Part shown: positions 27,012-35,660 of the stretch, piece by piece
Layout of the letters: the number at the start of each line of letters is the position of its first letter
Numbering within the stretch: position 1 is the stretch's first letter
Source of the DNA: CBDIHP01 sp965279195
GTDB taxonomy: Bacteria > Planctomycetota > Planctomycetia > Isosphaerales > Isosphaeraceae
Assembly (NCBI GenBank): GCA_965279195.1
Contig: CBDIHP010000042.1
Location: 124,001 to 188,000 of the forward strand
Reading direction: 5' to 3'
Length of the DNA: 64,000 nucleotides
Made by a program: the position numbers and the translations under genes
The notes under the pieces: generated by a model
Database searches by the model: none
What the model saw: the letters and a program-made list of their open reading frames with translations, nothing else
Told to the model about the DNA's origin: nothing

Positions 27012-28316
27012 ATGAGCACGACTTCCCGTCGCCAGTTCCTCCGGGGCGTGGGCGTGACCATGGCGCTGCCCTGGCTCGAATCGATGCCCCTGGTCGCCTC
27101 GGCGGCCGAGGGGACCAAGGCCGCCGACTCGCCGCCCGTGCGGCTGGCCGTGCTCTTCGCCGGCAACGGGTTCCACAGCAAGGAATGGTGGGCCAAGGGC
27201 GAGGGCAAGGCCCTCGAACTGGGCAAGGTGCTCGCGCCGCTGCATCCGCACAAGGATAAGCTGGTCTATATCCGCGGGCTCTACAACGCCGAGGCGCTCA
27301 AGGGCAACATCCACAGCTCGATGACCGGCAACCTGCTCTCGGGCGCGCCGCTGGCCTCCGGCGGCGAGATCCGGTCGGGCACGAGCATCGACCAGGTCGT
27401 CGCCCGGCGCCACGGGGGCAAGACGAAGGTCCCCAGCCTGGTGCTCGGCTGCGAGAAGTCGAACCCGTCGGTGCACAAGAATTACTCGATGCTCTACAGC
27501 TCGCACATCTCGTGGAGCTCGCCGACCACACCGACGCCCCTGGAACTCTACCCCGCGCTGGCCTTCGACCGCCTCTTCAAGGACGAAACCTCGAAGGGCG
27601 ACGAGAGCGTCCTCGACGCCGTCCGGACCGACGCGAAGAGCCTCCGCAACAAGATCAGCGGGGCCGATCAGCGGAAGCTCGACGAGTACCTGGAGTCGGT
27701 CCGCGAGGTCGAGCAGCGGATCGAGAAGGCCGGCAAGCGAGGCGAGCTCCAGGGCTGGAAGCCCAGCCTCGCCGCGCCGAACCTCCCGCGCCCCAGGGAC
27801 GGCATCCCCCAGGACATCGCCGAGCACATGAAGCTCATGTGCGACATTCTCGTCCTCGGCTTCCAGACCGACACGACGCGGGTCACCACGCTCAAGCTCA
27901 ACAACGACCACAGCTCACTGCGGTTCCCGAACCTGGGCGTGGATTACATGATCCACCACTTGCTGTCGCACTCGGACACCGAGGACTGGCTCAAGGTCAA
28001 CCAGTTCTTCCTGTCGCAGTTCGCCTACATCGCGACGAAGCTGGATGCGATCCAGGAAGGTGAACGGACCGCGCTCGACAATTCGCTCCTCCTGTTCTGC
28101 TCCAGCATGCTCACCGGCTCGCACGACGCGAACAAGCTCCCGGTCGTCCTCCTCGGCAAGGGCGGCGGCAAGCTCAAGACGGGCCGGGCGATCGACGTGC
28201 TGGAGAAAGAGAATCGGAAGATGTGCAGCCTTTATCTCTCGATGCTCGAACTGCTCGACGTCAAGCTGAAGACCTTCGGCGATTCGAGCGAGAAACTGGC
28301 GGAGCTGGGGGTCTGA
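27012..28316 (+). CDS. DUF1552 domain-containing Tat-exported protein
   Basis: A 434-residue protein with a twin-arginine signal (SRRQFLRGVGVTMALPWLES) and the DUF1552 fold: VRLAVLFAGNGFHSKEWWA, LVYIRGLYN, TGNLLSGA, SIDQVVARR, and C-terminal LLFCSSMLTGSHDANKLPVVLLG. DUF1552 proteins resemble DUF1501/sulfatase-like alkaline-phosphatase folds and are nearly always encoded next to DUF1592 proteins in planctomycetes, as here (36-bp gap). Enzymatic role is not established. An AGGAG site lies 8 nt before the ATG. A 20-bp perfect palindrome lies just after the stop. Confidence 0.93.
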   Translation: MSTTSRRQFLRGVGVTMALPWLESMPLVASAAEGTKAADSPPVRLAVLFAGNGFHSKEWWAKGEGKALELGKVLAPLHPHKDKLVYIRGLYNAEALKGNIHSSMTGNLLSGAPLASGGEIRSGTSIDQVVARRHGGKTKVPSLVLGCEKSNPSVHKNYSMLYSSHISWSSPTTPTPLELYPALAFDRLFKDETSKGDESVLDAVRTDAKSLRNKISGADQRKLDEYLESVREVEQRIEKAGKRGELQGWKPSLAAPNLPRPRDGIPQDIAEHMKLMCDILVLGFQTDTTRVTTLKLNNDHSSLRFPNLGVDYMIHHLLSHSDTEDWLKVNQFFLSQFAYIATKLDAIQEGERTALDNSLLLFCSSMLTGSHDANKLPVVLLGKGGGKLKTGRAIDVLEKENRKMCSLYLSMLELLDVKLKTFGDSSEKLAELGV

Positions 28317-28326
28317 TCGCCCCACC

Positions 28327-28370
28327 TCCCGCCTGGAGAGCGGAGGCTTGCCTCCGCTCTCCAGGCGGGA
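28327..28370. repeat. Perfect 20-bp inverted repeat, REP-like
   Basis: TCCCGCCTGGAGAGCGGAGG (28327-28346) is followed by the 4-nt loop CTTG and its exact reverse complement (28351-28370). It lies 10 bp past the DUF1552 stop. No T tract follows. The outer sequence and GCTTGCCTCCGC core resemble the half-repeats at 45.7 kb, so it is better read as a dispersed REP-like element that may also end the transcript. Confidence 0.7.
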
Positions 28371-28553
28371 GCTTGCTCACGAGACTCCCCAATCGGCTCG
28401 ACGGCGTTCCGTTTGGATACGGCACGCGGGGCCAGTCGAACATTTCGGGATCGGCCAAACGAACCCACCTGCCAGATTGGCAGCCAATGGGAAGCCTGGC
28501 TGCTCCGCCTCCGATCGGGCACGCGAAACGAGCGTCCGCACTCCATGGCTTCG

Positions 28554-29327
28554 TCATGGCTGGTCGACGGGGTCGACCCCGAGGAACCGGCCGCCGTCGA
28601 TCCGGAAGCAGGAGCCGGTGGCAAAGTCGGTGCCTTCGAGCAGGTAGAGGATCAGCCGGTTCGCATCGGCGGGTGTGCCGCGTCGGCGGAGCGGGGTCAG
28701 CGAGAGGACGGCTGCCTCCTCGTCGGACGACATCCCCGTCGGCGGGTCGATCATCGCCGGCTGGATCATGTTCACGGCAACATGCGGCGCGAGTTCCTTC
28801 GCCAGGGCCCGGGTGAACGTCGTCAGCCCGCCCTTCGCCACGATGTAGGGCAGGTAGCCCACGTAAGGGCGGTCGGTACACCAGTCGCCAACGTTGACGA
28901 TCTTCCCTTTCAGCCCTGAGGATGTCTCCACTTCCTGCCGGAGCATCTGCTGGCCGGCGAAGACCGCCGTGTGGTAGGGCGCGGCGAGGTTGGCGGCGAG
29001 CATGTCGTCGAAGTCGGCGGGCGTCAGCTCGGCGAACGGCGTGCGCCGGAAGACGCTCGCCATGTTCACGAGGATGTCGATGCGTCCGAACTCCGAGGCC
29101 ACCCTCTCGACCGCATCACGGGCCCGATCCGCATTCGACAGGTCGGCCTCGATCGGGAGACCTTCGACGCCTGAACCTCGCACGCGAGCGAGCGTCTCCT
29201 CGATGACCTCCCGGCTCGTCCGGTAGGTCATGGCGACGTTGGCACCCCGCTCGGCGAGCATGAGTGCCAGCTCGCTCCCGACGCGCCGGCCGCCGGTGAT
29301 GAGGACCGATTTTCCCGCGAGGTCCAT
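28554..29327 (-). CDS. Pteridine-reductase-like SDR
   Basis: A 257-residue SDR. The cofactor loop TGGRRVGSELAL with two Arg predicts NADPH use. The active site reads NVGDWCTDRPYVGYLPYIVAKGG: Asp where classical SDRs have Ser, then Y-I-V-A-K. The same D...Y...K set is used by pteridine reductase PTR1, so reduction of a pterin or related ring is plausible, though other SDRs share it. C-terminus GSCFRIDGGRFLG is typical. It lies 3 bp after the cobalamin adenosyltransferase gene on the same strand, so they are co-transcribed. Confidence 0.85.
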   Translation of the reverse strand: MDLAGKSVLITGGRRVGSELALMLAERGANVAMTYRTSREVIEETLARVRGSGVEGLPIEADLSNADRARDAVERVASEFGRIDILVNMASVFRRTPFAELTPADFDDMLAANLAAPYHTAVFAGQQMLRQEVETSSGLKGKIVNVGDWCTDRPYVGYLPYIVAKGGLTTFTRALAKELAPHVAVNMIQPAMIDPPTGMSSDEEAAVLSLTPLRRRGTPADANRLILYLLEGTDFATGSCFRIDGGRFLGVDPVDQP

Positions 29328-29330
29328 GGC

Positions 29331-29879
29331 TCAGAGTCCCGACCAGGGCACGTCGGGCACGCCGGCACGCTGATTGACCGCACGCGCGAGGACGAAGAGG
29401 AAGTCGCTCAGGCGATTGAGGTAGGCGATCACCTCGGGCGTGACGTGATGGCCCTCCAGGTGCGACAGATGCACCACGCAACGCTCGGCCCGCCGGCAGA
29501 TCGTCCGCGCCAGGTGCAACTGGGCCGACGCCTGGCAGCCCCCGGGGAGGATGAAACGGGTCAGCGGCGGCAGGTCCGCCTCCAACCCATCAATCTCCCC
29601 TTCCAGGTGCGAGTAGTGCTCTTCCTTCACGGAGTTGTGGAACTTGCCACTCGGGTCGGGGTCGGCCAGGGCGGACCCGAGGACGAACAGCTCGTCCTGG
29701 ATCCGGGCGAGCATCCGGTCGGCCTGGGAGTCGATCCCCTGGGCCCTGGCCAGGCCGAGGACGGCGTTGAGCTCGTCAACCGTCCCGTAGGCCTCGATCC
29801 GGGGGTCGTCCTTGCCCACCCGGCCGGCACCGAGCAGGCCGGTCATGCCCTCGTCGCCCGTTTTCGTGTAGATTTTCAT
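29331..29879 (-). CDS. Cob(I)yrinic acid a,c-diamide adenosyltransferase (PduO type)
   Basis: A 182-residue ATP:corrinoid adenosyltransferase, making adenosylcobalamin. The conserved N-terminal ATP-binding stretch KIYTKTGDEGMTGLLG and YGTVDELNAVLGLA are complete, as are the family's RRAER motif and the C-terminal LNRLSDFLFVLARAVN. Size fits the family (180-190). First gene of a two-gene unit with the SDR. No cobalamin riboswitch could be recognised in the 165 bp upstream, which is shared with the divergent PD40 gene. Confidence 0.95.
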   Translation of the reverse strand: MKIYTKTGDEGMTGLLGAGRVGKDDPRIEAYGTVDELNAVLGLARAQGIDSQADRMLARIQDELFVLGSALADPDPSGKFHNSVKEEHYSHLEGEIDGLEADLPPLTRFILPGGCQASAQLHLARTICRRAERCVVHLSHLEGHHVTPEVIAYLNRLSDFLFVLARAVNQRAGVPDVPWSGL

Positions 29880-30044
29880 CGATTAGACCCCGCCGGAAGG
29901 CGATCTCGCCGGCCGATCGCCACCATTGGCGGGGCCCTGCGGTGGACATATACTAGGCACGCCGACCAGTCGGGGGAAGCGACCCAGCGGGAGCACCCCG
30001 TCCGTGACACCTCCCAAGCGTCAACACCCGGGGAATCCCGTCCG

Positions 30045-31121
30045 ATGACCTCACTCGTCGTCCTTGCCGCCCTCCTCATGGCCCAGCGCCCGGGGGCCGA
30101 CCCCGCCGCCGTCGCTCGCGAGAAGGAAGTCGCCGCCAAGGAAGCCCGCTTCCTGAAGAATATCCAGCAGGTCACCTACGGGTTCGCCCGCGCCGGCGAG
30201 GCCTACTTCAGCCCGGACAGCAAGTCCATCATCTTCCAGGCCAGCCTCTACCCCGAGCCCTCCACACTGTCCGGTGACTCGCAGGCCCCCTACCAGATCT
30301 ACGTCACCGAGTTGAAGCCGAACGCCAAGCCCCGGCTCGTCAGCACCGGCCAGGGCAAGTGCACGTGCAGCTACTTCCACCCGGACGGGAAGTCGATCCT
30401 CTTCGGCTCGTCCCACCTCGACCCGTCGCTCAAGGACCCCAAGGCCCACTCCCACGGCCCGAAGGCCCCCGCCTACAGTCGCTCCGAGCGCTATAGCTGG
30501 GACTTCGACCCGTTCATGGACATCTTCACCGCCAACCCCGACGGCTCGAACCTCAAGCGCCTGACCGACACCCCCGGCTACGACGCCGAGGGGTCGTACT
30601 CGCCCGATGCCAAGCAGATCATCTTCACGTCGTTCCGCGACGGCGACGCCGAGATCTACATCATGGACGCCGACGGCAAGAACGTCCGACGGATCACCCA
30701 CAACAAGGGCTACGACGGCGGCCCATTCTTCTCGCCCGACGGCAAGAAGATCATCTACCGCAGCGACCGGAAGCAGAACGACCTGCTCCAGGTCTTCATC
30801 AACAACGTCGAAGGCACCGCCGAGAAGGCGCTCACGAACAACGAATTCGTGAACTGGGGACCCTACTTCCACCCCGACAGTCGGCACATCATCTACGCTA
30901 CCAGCAAGCACGGCCATCAGAATTATGAGCTTTACCTGATGGATACCGAGACCGGCGCCGAGGAGCGTGTGACCTTCAAGGAGGGCTTCGACGGCCTCCC
31001 CGTCTTCAGCCCCGACGGCAAGAAGCTGCTCTGGACCTCCAACGGCCGGACCTCGGGCAAGACCAGCCAGATCTTCATCGCCGACTTCGAACTCAGCCCC
31101 CCGCGCACGGCCTCCAACTGA
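30045..31121 (+). CDS. Secreted PD40/TolB-like beta-propeller protein
   Basis: A 358-residue protein. The start at ATG 30045 opens a short signal peptide (MTSLVVLAALLMAQ). The body is built of PD40 blades with the repeating core FSPDGKKIIYRSDR, YSPDAKQIIFTSFRDGDAEIYIMDADG, FHPDSRHIIYATSKHG, FSPDGKKLLWTSNG. This is the TolB/WD40-like propeller fold used for protein or polysaccharide binding. A longer in-frame reading upstream runs antisense to the adenosyltransferase and is not coding. The DinB gene follows 19 bp later. Confidence 0.88.
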   Translation: MTSLVVLAALLMAQRPGADPAAVAREKEVAAKEARFLKNIQQVTYGFARAGEAYFSPDSKSIIFQASLYPEPSTLSGDSQAPYQIYVTELKPNAKPRLVSTGQGKCTCSYFHPDGKSILFGSSHLDPSLKDPKAHSHGPKAPAYSRSERYSWDFDPFMDIFTANPDGSNLKRLTDTPGYDAEGSYSPDAKQIIFTSFRDGDAEIYIMDADGKNVRRITHNKGYDGGPFFSPDGKKIIYRSDRKQNDLLQVFINNVEGTAEKALTNNEFVNWGPYFHPDSRHIIYATSKHGHQNYELYLMDTETGAEERVTFKEGFDGLPVFSPDGKKLLWTSNGRTSGKTSQIFIADFELSPPRTASN

Positions 31122-31140
31122 ACCGCCAAGGAACTCTCCC

Positions 31141-31635
31141 ATGACCGCCAAGGACGTCATCCTCGGGTCGTATGCCCTGAACGACATCCTCCTCAACGCC
31201 TATCTCTCCGACCTGAGCGACGCCGAACTGCTCGTCCGGCCGATCGAGGGCCAGAACCACATCGCGTGGCAGCTCGGCCACCTGATCGCATCCGAGAATG
31301 AGATGCTGGAAGGCGTGAAGCCGGGCAGCTCCCCCGCCCTGCCTGCCGGCTTCGCCGAGGCCCACAACAAGGACACCGCCTCCAGGCCCGACGGCGTGGG
31401 GAGCTTCCACACCAAGGAGGAGTATCTTGCCCTCTACAAGCAGCAGCGGGCCGCCACCATCGAGGCCCTGAATGCCCTGCCGGATGCCGACCTCGACGCC
31501 CCCGGGCCCGAGAAATCCCGCTCCTACGCCCCGACCAACGGCTCGCTGTTCAGCATGATCGGGTCGCACATCACCATGCACGTCGGCCAGTTCGTCAGCG
31601 TCCGGCGCAAGCTGGGCAAGCCGATCACCATCTGA
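31141..31635 (+). CDS. DinB family protein
   Basis: A 164-residue four-helix-bundle protein of the DinB/YfiT superfamily. The metal-binding histidines can be seen in HIAWQLGHLIA and HITMHVGQF. Members include thiol-dependent (mycothiol/bacillithiol) S-transferases and stress-induced proteins; the thiol partner is unknown here. No signal peptide, so cytoplasmic. It follows the PD40 gene by 19 bp and probably shares its transcript. A bidirectional hairpin follows. Confidence 0.88.
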   Translation: MTAKDVILGSYALNDILLNAYLSDLSDAELLVRPIEGQNHIAWQLGHLIASENEMLEGVKPGSSPALPAGFAEAHNKDTASRPDGVGSFHTKEEYLALYKQQRAATIEALNALPDADLDAPGPEKSRSYAPTNGSLFSMIGSHITMHVGQFVSVRRKLGKPITI

Positions 31636-31660
31636 TTCGCGACCTCGGCCCGAAATCCAG

Positions 31661-31700
31661 AGGCCCCCGGCGACCGGTCCAACCCGATCGCCGAGGGCCT
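31661..31700. terminator. Bidirectional terminator between DinB and glutaredoxin genes
   Basis: AGGCCC (31661-31666) with GGGCCT (31695-31700), extended by CGGCGA (31668-31673) with TCGCCG (31688-31693) with one-base bulges. It is followed on the plus strand by TCTTCG. It lies between the convergent DinB and glutaredoxin stops. Confidence 0.55.
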
Positions 31701-31710
31701 TCTTCGTAGC

Positions 31711-32010
31711 TCAGTCGTCCGACGAATCTGCCTCGATCAGGCGGTCAAGCAGGGTCGGATTCACGACGCCGCGGAACCGGACCTTGCCGTTGATCTCGAC
31801 GACCGGGACCGACAGCCCGTGGGCTTCGATCAGGGCCGGATCGGTGTCCACATCCACCGTCTGGATCGCGAAGCCGTGTCGGCGGCGGTAGTCTTCGAGC
31901 AGGTCGATGGCCTTGTGGCAGCAGCAGCACTGCTCGCGGGAGTAGACGGTCACGTTCCAGTGGGCCAGCGACTTTCCGCGCCTTCGGAGCCGTTTCAAGA
32001 GCCCGAGCAT
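31711..32010 (-). CDS. Glutaredoxin-like thiol protein with a CCCC run
   Basis: A 99-residue thioredoxin-fold protein: N-terminal HWNVTVYSREQCCCCHKAIDLL, later LSVPVVEINGKVRFRG with the cis-Pro (SVPV). The CxxC redox site lies in an unusual run of four adjacent cysteines. It belongs to the glutaredoxin 2/DUF836-like group. An Arg-rich leader (LLKRLRRRGK) precedes the first strand. Its ATG shares bases with the stop of the molybdopterin oxidoreductase upstream (TGATG), implying coupled translation and a possible electron-transfer or cofactor-protecting link. Confidence 0.85.
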   Translation of the reverse strand: MLGLLKRLRRRGKSLAHWNVTVYSREQCCCCHKAIDLLEDYRRRHGFAIQTVDVDTDPALIEAHGLSVPVVEINGKVRFRGVVNPTLLDRLIEADSSDD

Positions 32011-34109
32011 CAGGAGACTCCCGCGTTGGCGTCGAGCCCCCGGGCGGGCCGGATCTCGACGAGGTTGTCGAAGAAGGTCGCGCCGCCCCCCATGTCGGTG
32101 AGGGCCGACGAGGTCGTCTGGTTGACGTTCCCGCCGCCGGGGCTGAGCTTGTTCCAGTAAATCCCGGTCGCGACCGCCACGCCAGGCTTCACCGACCCCG
32201 CCAGTTCGACTCGGGCCAGGAATCGGCCTCGATCATTATAGACCTCGGCCCACTGGCCCTGGACCAGTTGCCGGGAGGCTGCGTCCGCCTCGGACATCTC
32301 GACCGTCGGATCTCCAGCCCGGGAACGATGCTTCGGCGAGTCGGCGAAGGTCGAGTTGAGGAACTGAGGTCGCGGAGGACTGAGGAGCTGGATCGGGAAC
32401 CGGCCCGCCAGATCCGTGCGCGTCTGGGGATCTTCGAGCGGCGGCGTGTAGTTCGGGAGAGGATCCAGGCCAGCCTGGGCCATCCGCTCCGAGTAGAATT
32501 CGCACTTGCCCGAGGGCGTCGGGAAGACCCCATCCCGAAACGGGGCATGGTCTTCCGGTAAGGTCATGCGGATGGATCCGCGCTCCCTGAGGGCCTCCAG
32601 GGTGATGCCCCAGACATTCGGGCCGCCGTCGAGGGCCCGCCGGATCAAAGTCTCGTCGTCGGGAAAAAGTGCGGGATCAAAGCCAATCCGGTCGGCCAGG
32701 GCTCGGAAGACCTCGTTGTTCGATCGGGCCTCGCCGCGCGGCGCGATGGCCGGTGTGTTCAGCATCACGTCCATGTGGCCGTAAGACCCATGCAGGTCAA
32801 GATGTTCGAGCTGGGTCGTGGCCGGCAGGATGAGGTCGGCGTAGTCGGCCGTGTCGGTCATCACCTGCTCGTGGACGACCGTGAAAAGGTCCTCTCTCGC
32901 GAGTCCCCGGAGCACCTTCGCCTGGTTGGGGGCCACGGCGGCGGGGTTGCAGTTGTAGACGTAAAGGGCCCGGATCGGGGGACCCGGAAGCTCACCCAGC
33001 AGGGCCTCGCCGAGCTGGTTCATGTTGATTGTCCGGGTGCCCGGCGGGATCAGGTCCGGTCGGGTGAGGGCGGCCATGTCGAAGTCATATGTGCCGCTGG
33101 TGGAGAGCAAGGCCCCGCCGCCGTGAAACCGCCAGGCGCCGACGAGCGTCGGCAGGCAGGTGATCGTGCGGACCGCCATCCCTCCGCCGAAGTGCCGCTG
33201 GAGCCCGTAGTTGAGTCGAATCAGGCTGGGCGAGACCGTGCCGTACTCTCGGGTCAGTGCGAGGATCGCCTCGGCCTCGATCCCCGTGATCGCCGAGACC
33301 CGCTCCACCGGGAACTCGCCGGCCCTTCGTCGGAGTTCCTCGGTGCCGATCGCCGCCCGCCCGACGTATTCCTCGTCGATCCAGCCGTTCGCGAACAGGA
33401 GGTTCATGATCCCGAGGGCCAACGCGGCGTCGGTGCCGGGGCGGATCGGGATGTGCAAGTCAGAGCGTTCGGCGGTCGGCGAGCGGTAAGGGTCGATGGT
33501 GACGATCTTTGCGCCATGCTTCCGGGCCTCGATCATGAGGCTCCAGAGGTGGCTATTGGTGTTCGCCGTGTTCGACCCCCAGTTGAGGATCAGCTTGCAG
33601 TTCACCACCCCGAGCGGGTCGGCCCCGAGGCGCCCCAGTCCGAGCGTGTACTCCGCGCCTGCCGCGCCCGCGGAGGCGCAGATGCTCCGGTCGAGGATCG
33701 ACGCGCCGAGGCGATGGAAAAAGACACGATCCAGGCTGCTGGCCTGGAGTTTTCCCATCGTGCCGTAATAGCTGTAAGGCAGGATCGCTTCAGGGCCTTC
33801 GGGCGAATCCGCGATCTCCCGGAAGCGTCGGGAGATCAGGTCGAGGGCCTCTTCCCACGAACACGGAACGAAACGCCTGTCACCTTTCCCCTTCGAGCGA
33901 CGTAGTGGCGTCAGGATGCGTTCCGTACCGTAAACCCTGTCGATGTACCCGGCCATCTTCTGGCAGAGGAAGCCCCGCGTGAACGGGTGCTCCTTGCTGC
34001 CGCGGAGATCCACAGCGACCCCGTCGCGGACCGTCACGTCCATGGCGCAGGTGTCTGGGCAGTCGAGGGGGCAGACCGCTCGAATTCGGTGTTCGATCTG
34101 ATCGGGCAT
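32010..34109 (-). CDS. Molybdopterin-dependent oxidoreductase (DMSO reductase superfamily)
   Basis: A 699-residue Mo/W-bisPGD enzyme. The N-terminus binds a [4Fe-4S] cluster: CPLDCPDTCAM (C-x3-C-x3-C) and a fourth Cys in RGFLCQKMAGY. It continues with the MGD-binding folds (LILNWGSNTANTNSHLW, DPYRSPTAERSDLHIPI, TDTADYADLILPATTQLEH) and the C-terminal cap (NDRGRFLARVELAG, ...GNVNQTTSSALTDMGGG). There is no Tat signal, so it is cytoplasmic. The loop near SICASAGAAG may contain the Mo ligand, most likely Cys or Ser. Reaction unknown; it is not clearly nitrate reductase or formate dehydrogenase. Followed by the coupled glutaredoxin. Confidence 0.9.
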   Translation of the reverse strand: MPDQIEHRIRAVCPLDCPDTCAMDVTVRDGVAVDLRGSKEHPFTRGFLCQKMAGYIDRVYGTERILTPLRRSKGKGDRRFVPCSWEEALDLISRRFREIADSPEGPEAILPYSYYGTMGKLQASSLDRVFFHRLGASILDRSICASAGAAGAEYTLGLGRLGADPLGVVNCKLILNWGSNTANTNSHLWSLMIEARKHGAKIVTIDPYRSPTAERSDLHIPIRPGTDAALALGIMNLLFANGWIDEEYVGRAAIGTEELRRRAGEFPVERVSAITGIEAEAILALTREYGTVSPSLIRLNYGLQRHFGGGMAVRTITCLPTLVGAWRFHGGGALLSTSGTYDFDMAALTRPDLIPPGTRTINMNQLGEALLGELPGPPIRALYVYNCNPAAVAPNQAKVLRGLAREDLFTVVHEQVMTDTADYADLILPATTQLEHLDLHGSYGHMDVMLNTPAIAPRGEARSNNEVFRALADRIGFDPALFPDDETLIRRALDGGPNVWGITLEALRERGSIRMTLPEDHAPFRDGVFPTPSGKCEFYSERMAQAGLDPLPNYTPPLEDPQTRTDLAGRFPIQLLSPPRPQFLNSTFADSPKHRSRAGDPTVEMSEADAASRQLVQGQWAEVYNDRGRFLARVELAGSVKPGVAVATGIYWNKLSPGGGNVNQTTSSALTDMGGGATFFDNLVEIRPARGLDANAGVS

Positions 34110-34374
34110 GAATTCTCTCCACTCCCCGGACGATCAACAGGATCGGGCGGAACGCATGCAATCCCCGCCGGGTCGGCTTCGATGCGATTCGGAGTCGGTG
34201 CTCGTGTAGTAGGTTCGCAGTCGGAAGGGCCGGATCGAGTTCGTGTCGTAGCGATCATACCGGAGCCGAGGGATCGCTTGCGGCGACCGGATGATTTCTA
34301 TACGATACGACAAGCTTGCCGGGCTCCTCGGTTTCAGGGAAGACGTCGATACTCCTCCGTGAGGGAAGTCAACT

Positions 34375-35499
34375 ATGGTGCGTTTTGCGAGATTTCTCAT
34401 TTCCGGAGCGGCGGCGTGGCTCCTGACAACCGCATTGTTCGCCACCCCGGCGATCGCGGACAACGTGCTCCCTCAGCTCCTCGTCAGCGACACCGACGCC
34501 GACGCGGTCAAGCTCTTTGACCCGACCCAGAGCGATCCCAGCCTCCGCTACCAGGGCATCTTCACCAAGAACGCCGCCGGCACCGCGCCCGATTCGGGCC
34601 TGATCCGGCCGTTCGGCATGACCTTCGGCGCCAACGGCAACCTGTACGTCGCCAGCCTGGGCACCGCCCAGATCCGAGAGTACAACGGCACCACCGGCAA
34701 CTTTGTCCGGGTCGTCGCCTCGGGCGTCGGGCTCGTCAACTCGCTCGCCGTCGCCCCGGACGGCTCGCTGCTCTACTCCAGCTACAACCAGACGGTGAAC
34801 GGCGCCGCGGTCGGGGCCATCGACCGGGTCGACCTGAACACCGGCACGATCTCGGTCCTGGCGTCGGGCAACGGGATGCAGTTCCCGACCGGCATCACCG
34901 TCGATCCGGTGAACGGCGACCTCTTCGTCGCCAGCTCGCGGACCCAGAACAGCACCACCGGCTCGATCTATCAGTACAACTCCCTGACCGGGGCGTTCAA
35001 GGGCGTCTTCGTCTCGCCGGTCTCCGGCGGGCTCGTCGCGCCGGCTCAGATCGACTTCGGCCCGGCGAACCCCTTCAATTCCTCCGCGCTGCCCGAGCTG
35101 TACGTCACCAGCTTCTTCGGGTCGAATGCGAATGCCGTGACCCGGTTCGACAGCAACGGGGCCTTCTCGGGCATCGCCGCGAGCGGCTCGGGCATCGTCA
35201 ATCCCGGCGGCGTCCAGTACGGCGAGGACGGGATCCTTTACGTCAGCGCCTACGGCAACAAGGCGATCTACCGCTTCAATCCCCTCACCGGGGCCAACCT
35301 GGACGGCGGAAAGGCCTGGATCACCTCGAACGCCACGAACGGCCTGACCGGGCCGACCTACCTGCTCTATCGCCCGGGCACCATCGGCGGGGCCGGGACC
35401 CTCGTCCCCGTCCCTGAGCCGGGCAGCTACGCCCTGCTCGGCCTCGGGAGCCTCGTCCTCCTCGGCGTCCGCCGGTTCCGCACCGGTCGCTCCGCCTGA
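34375..35499 (+). CDS. PEP-CTERM-sorted secreted beta-propeller protein
   Basis: A 374-residue protein. The signal peptide (FARFLISGAAAWLLTTALFATPAIA) is followed by a beta-propeller of NHL-like strands (RPFGMTFGANGNLYVASLG, NSLAVAPDGSLLYSSY, PTGITVDPVNGDLFVASS). The C-terminus VPVPEPGSYALLGLGS with a hydrophobic helix and RRFR end is a PEP-CTERM sorting signal, normally cleaved by an exosortase. No exosortase is in the window. It would be handed to the cell surface. It is followed by a strong terminator. Confidence 0.9.
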   Translation: MVRFARFLISGAAAWLLTTALFATPAIADNVLPQLLVSDTDADAVKLFDPTQSDPSLRYQGIFTKNAAGTAPDSGLIRPFGMTFGANGNLYVASLGTAQIREYNGTTGNFVRVVASGVGLVNSLAVAPDGSLLYSSYNQTVNGAAVGAIDRVDLNTGTISVLASGNGMQFPTGITVDPVNGDLFVASSRTQNSTTGSIYQYNSLTGAFKGVFVSPVSGGLVAPAQIDFGPANPFNSSALPELYVTSFFGSNANAVTRFDSNGAFSGIAASGSGIVNPGGVQYGEDGILYVSAYGNKAIYRFNPLTGANLDGGKAWITSNATNGLTGPTYLLYRPGTIGGAGTLVPVPEPGSYALLGLGSLVLLGVRRFRTGRSA

Positions 35500-35527
35500 G
35501 CCACGCCCGATCGCTTGATGCGTCTCG

Positions 35528-35561
35528 AACAGGCCCCGTCCCCCCAGGGATGGGGCCTGTT
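35528..35561 (+). terminator. Strong intrinsic terminator after the PEP-CTERM gene
   Basis: 14-bp stem from ACAGGCCCCGTCCC (35529-35542) with GGGATGGGGCCTGT (35547-35560), one G-U pair, small loop, then TCCTTTTCG. Clear hairpin plus T-rich tail 30 bp after the stop. Confidence 0.85.
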
Positions 35562-35660
35562 CCTTTTCGAACGACCTGCCGTCTTCTGTCGCGGGGGATG
35601 ACCTGCTAACCTCTGCGAAATCCACCATCGTGACACCCTTGCCGAGGTCTCTGCGCAGCC

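Noticed and set aside
24819..27911. 1030-residue minus-strand frame opposite the DUF1592/DUF1552 genes
   Set aside because: Antisense shadow of GC-rich codons; no domain motifs.
29880..30044. Cobalamin riboswitch upstream of the adenosyltransferase
   Set aside because: No B12-box sequence was recognised in the intergenic region.
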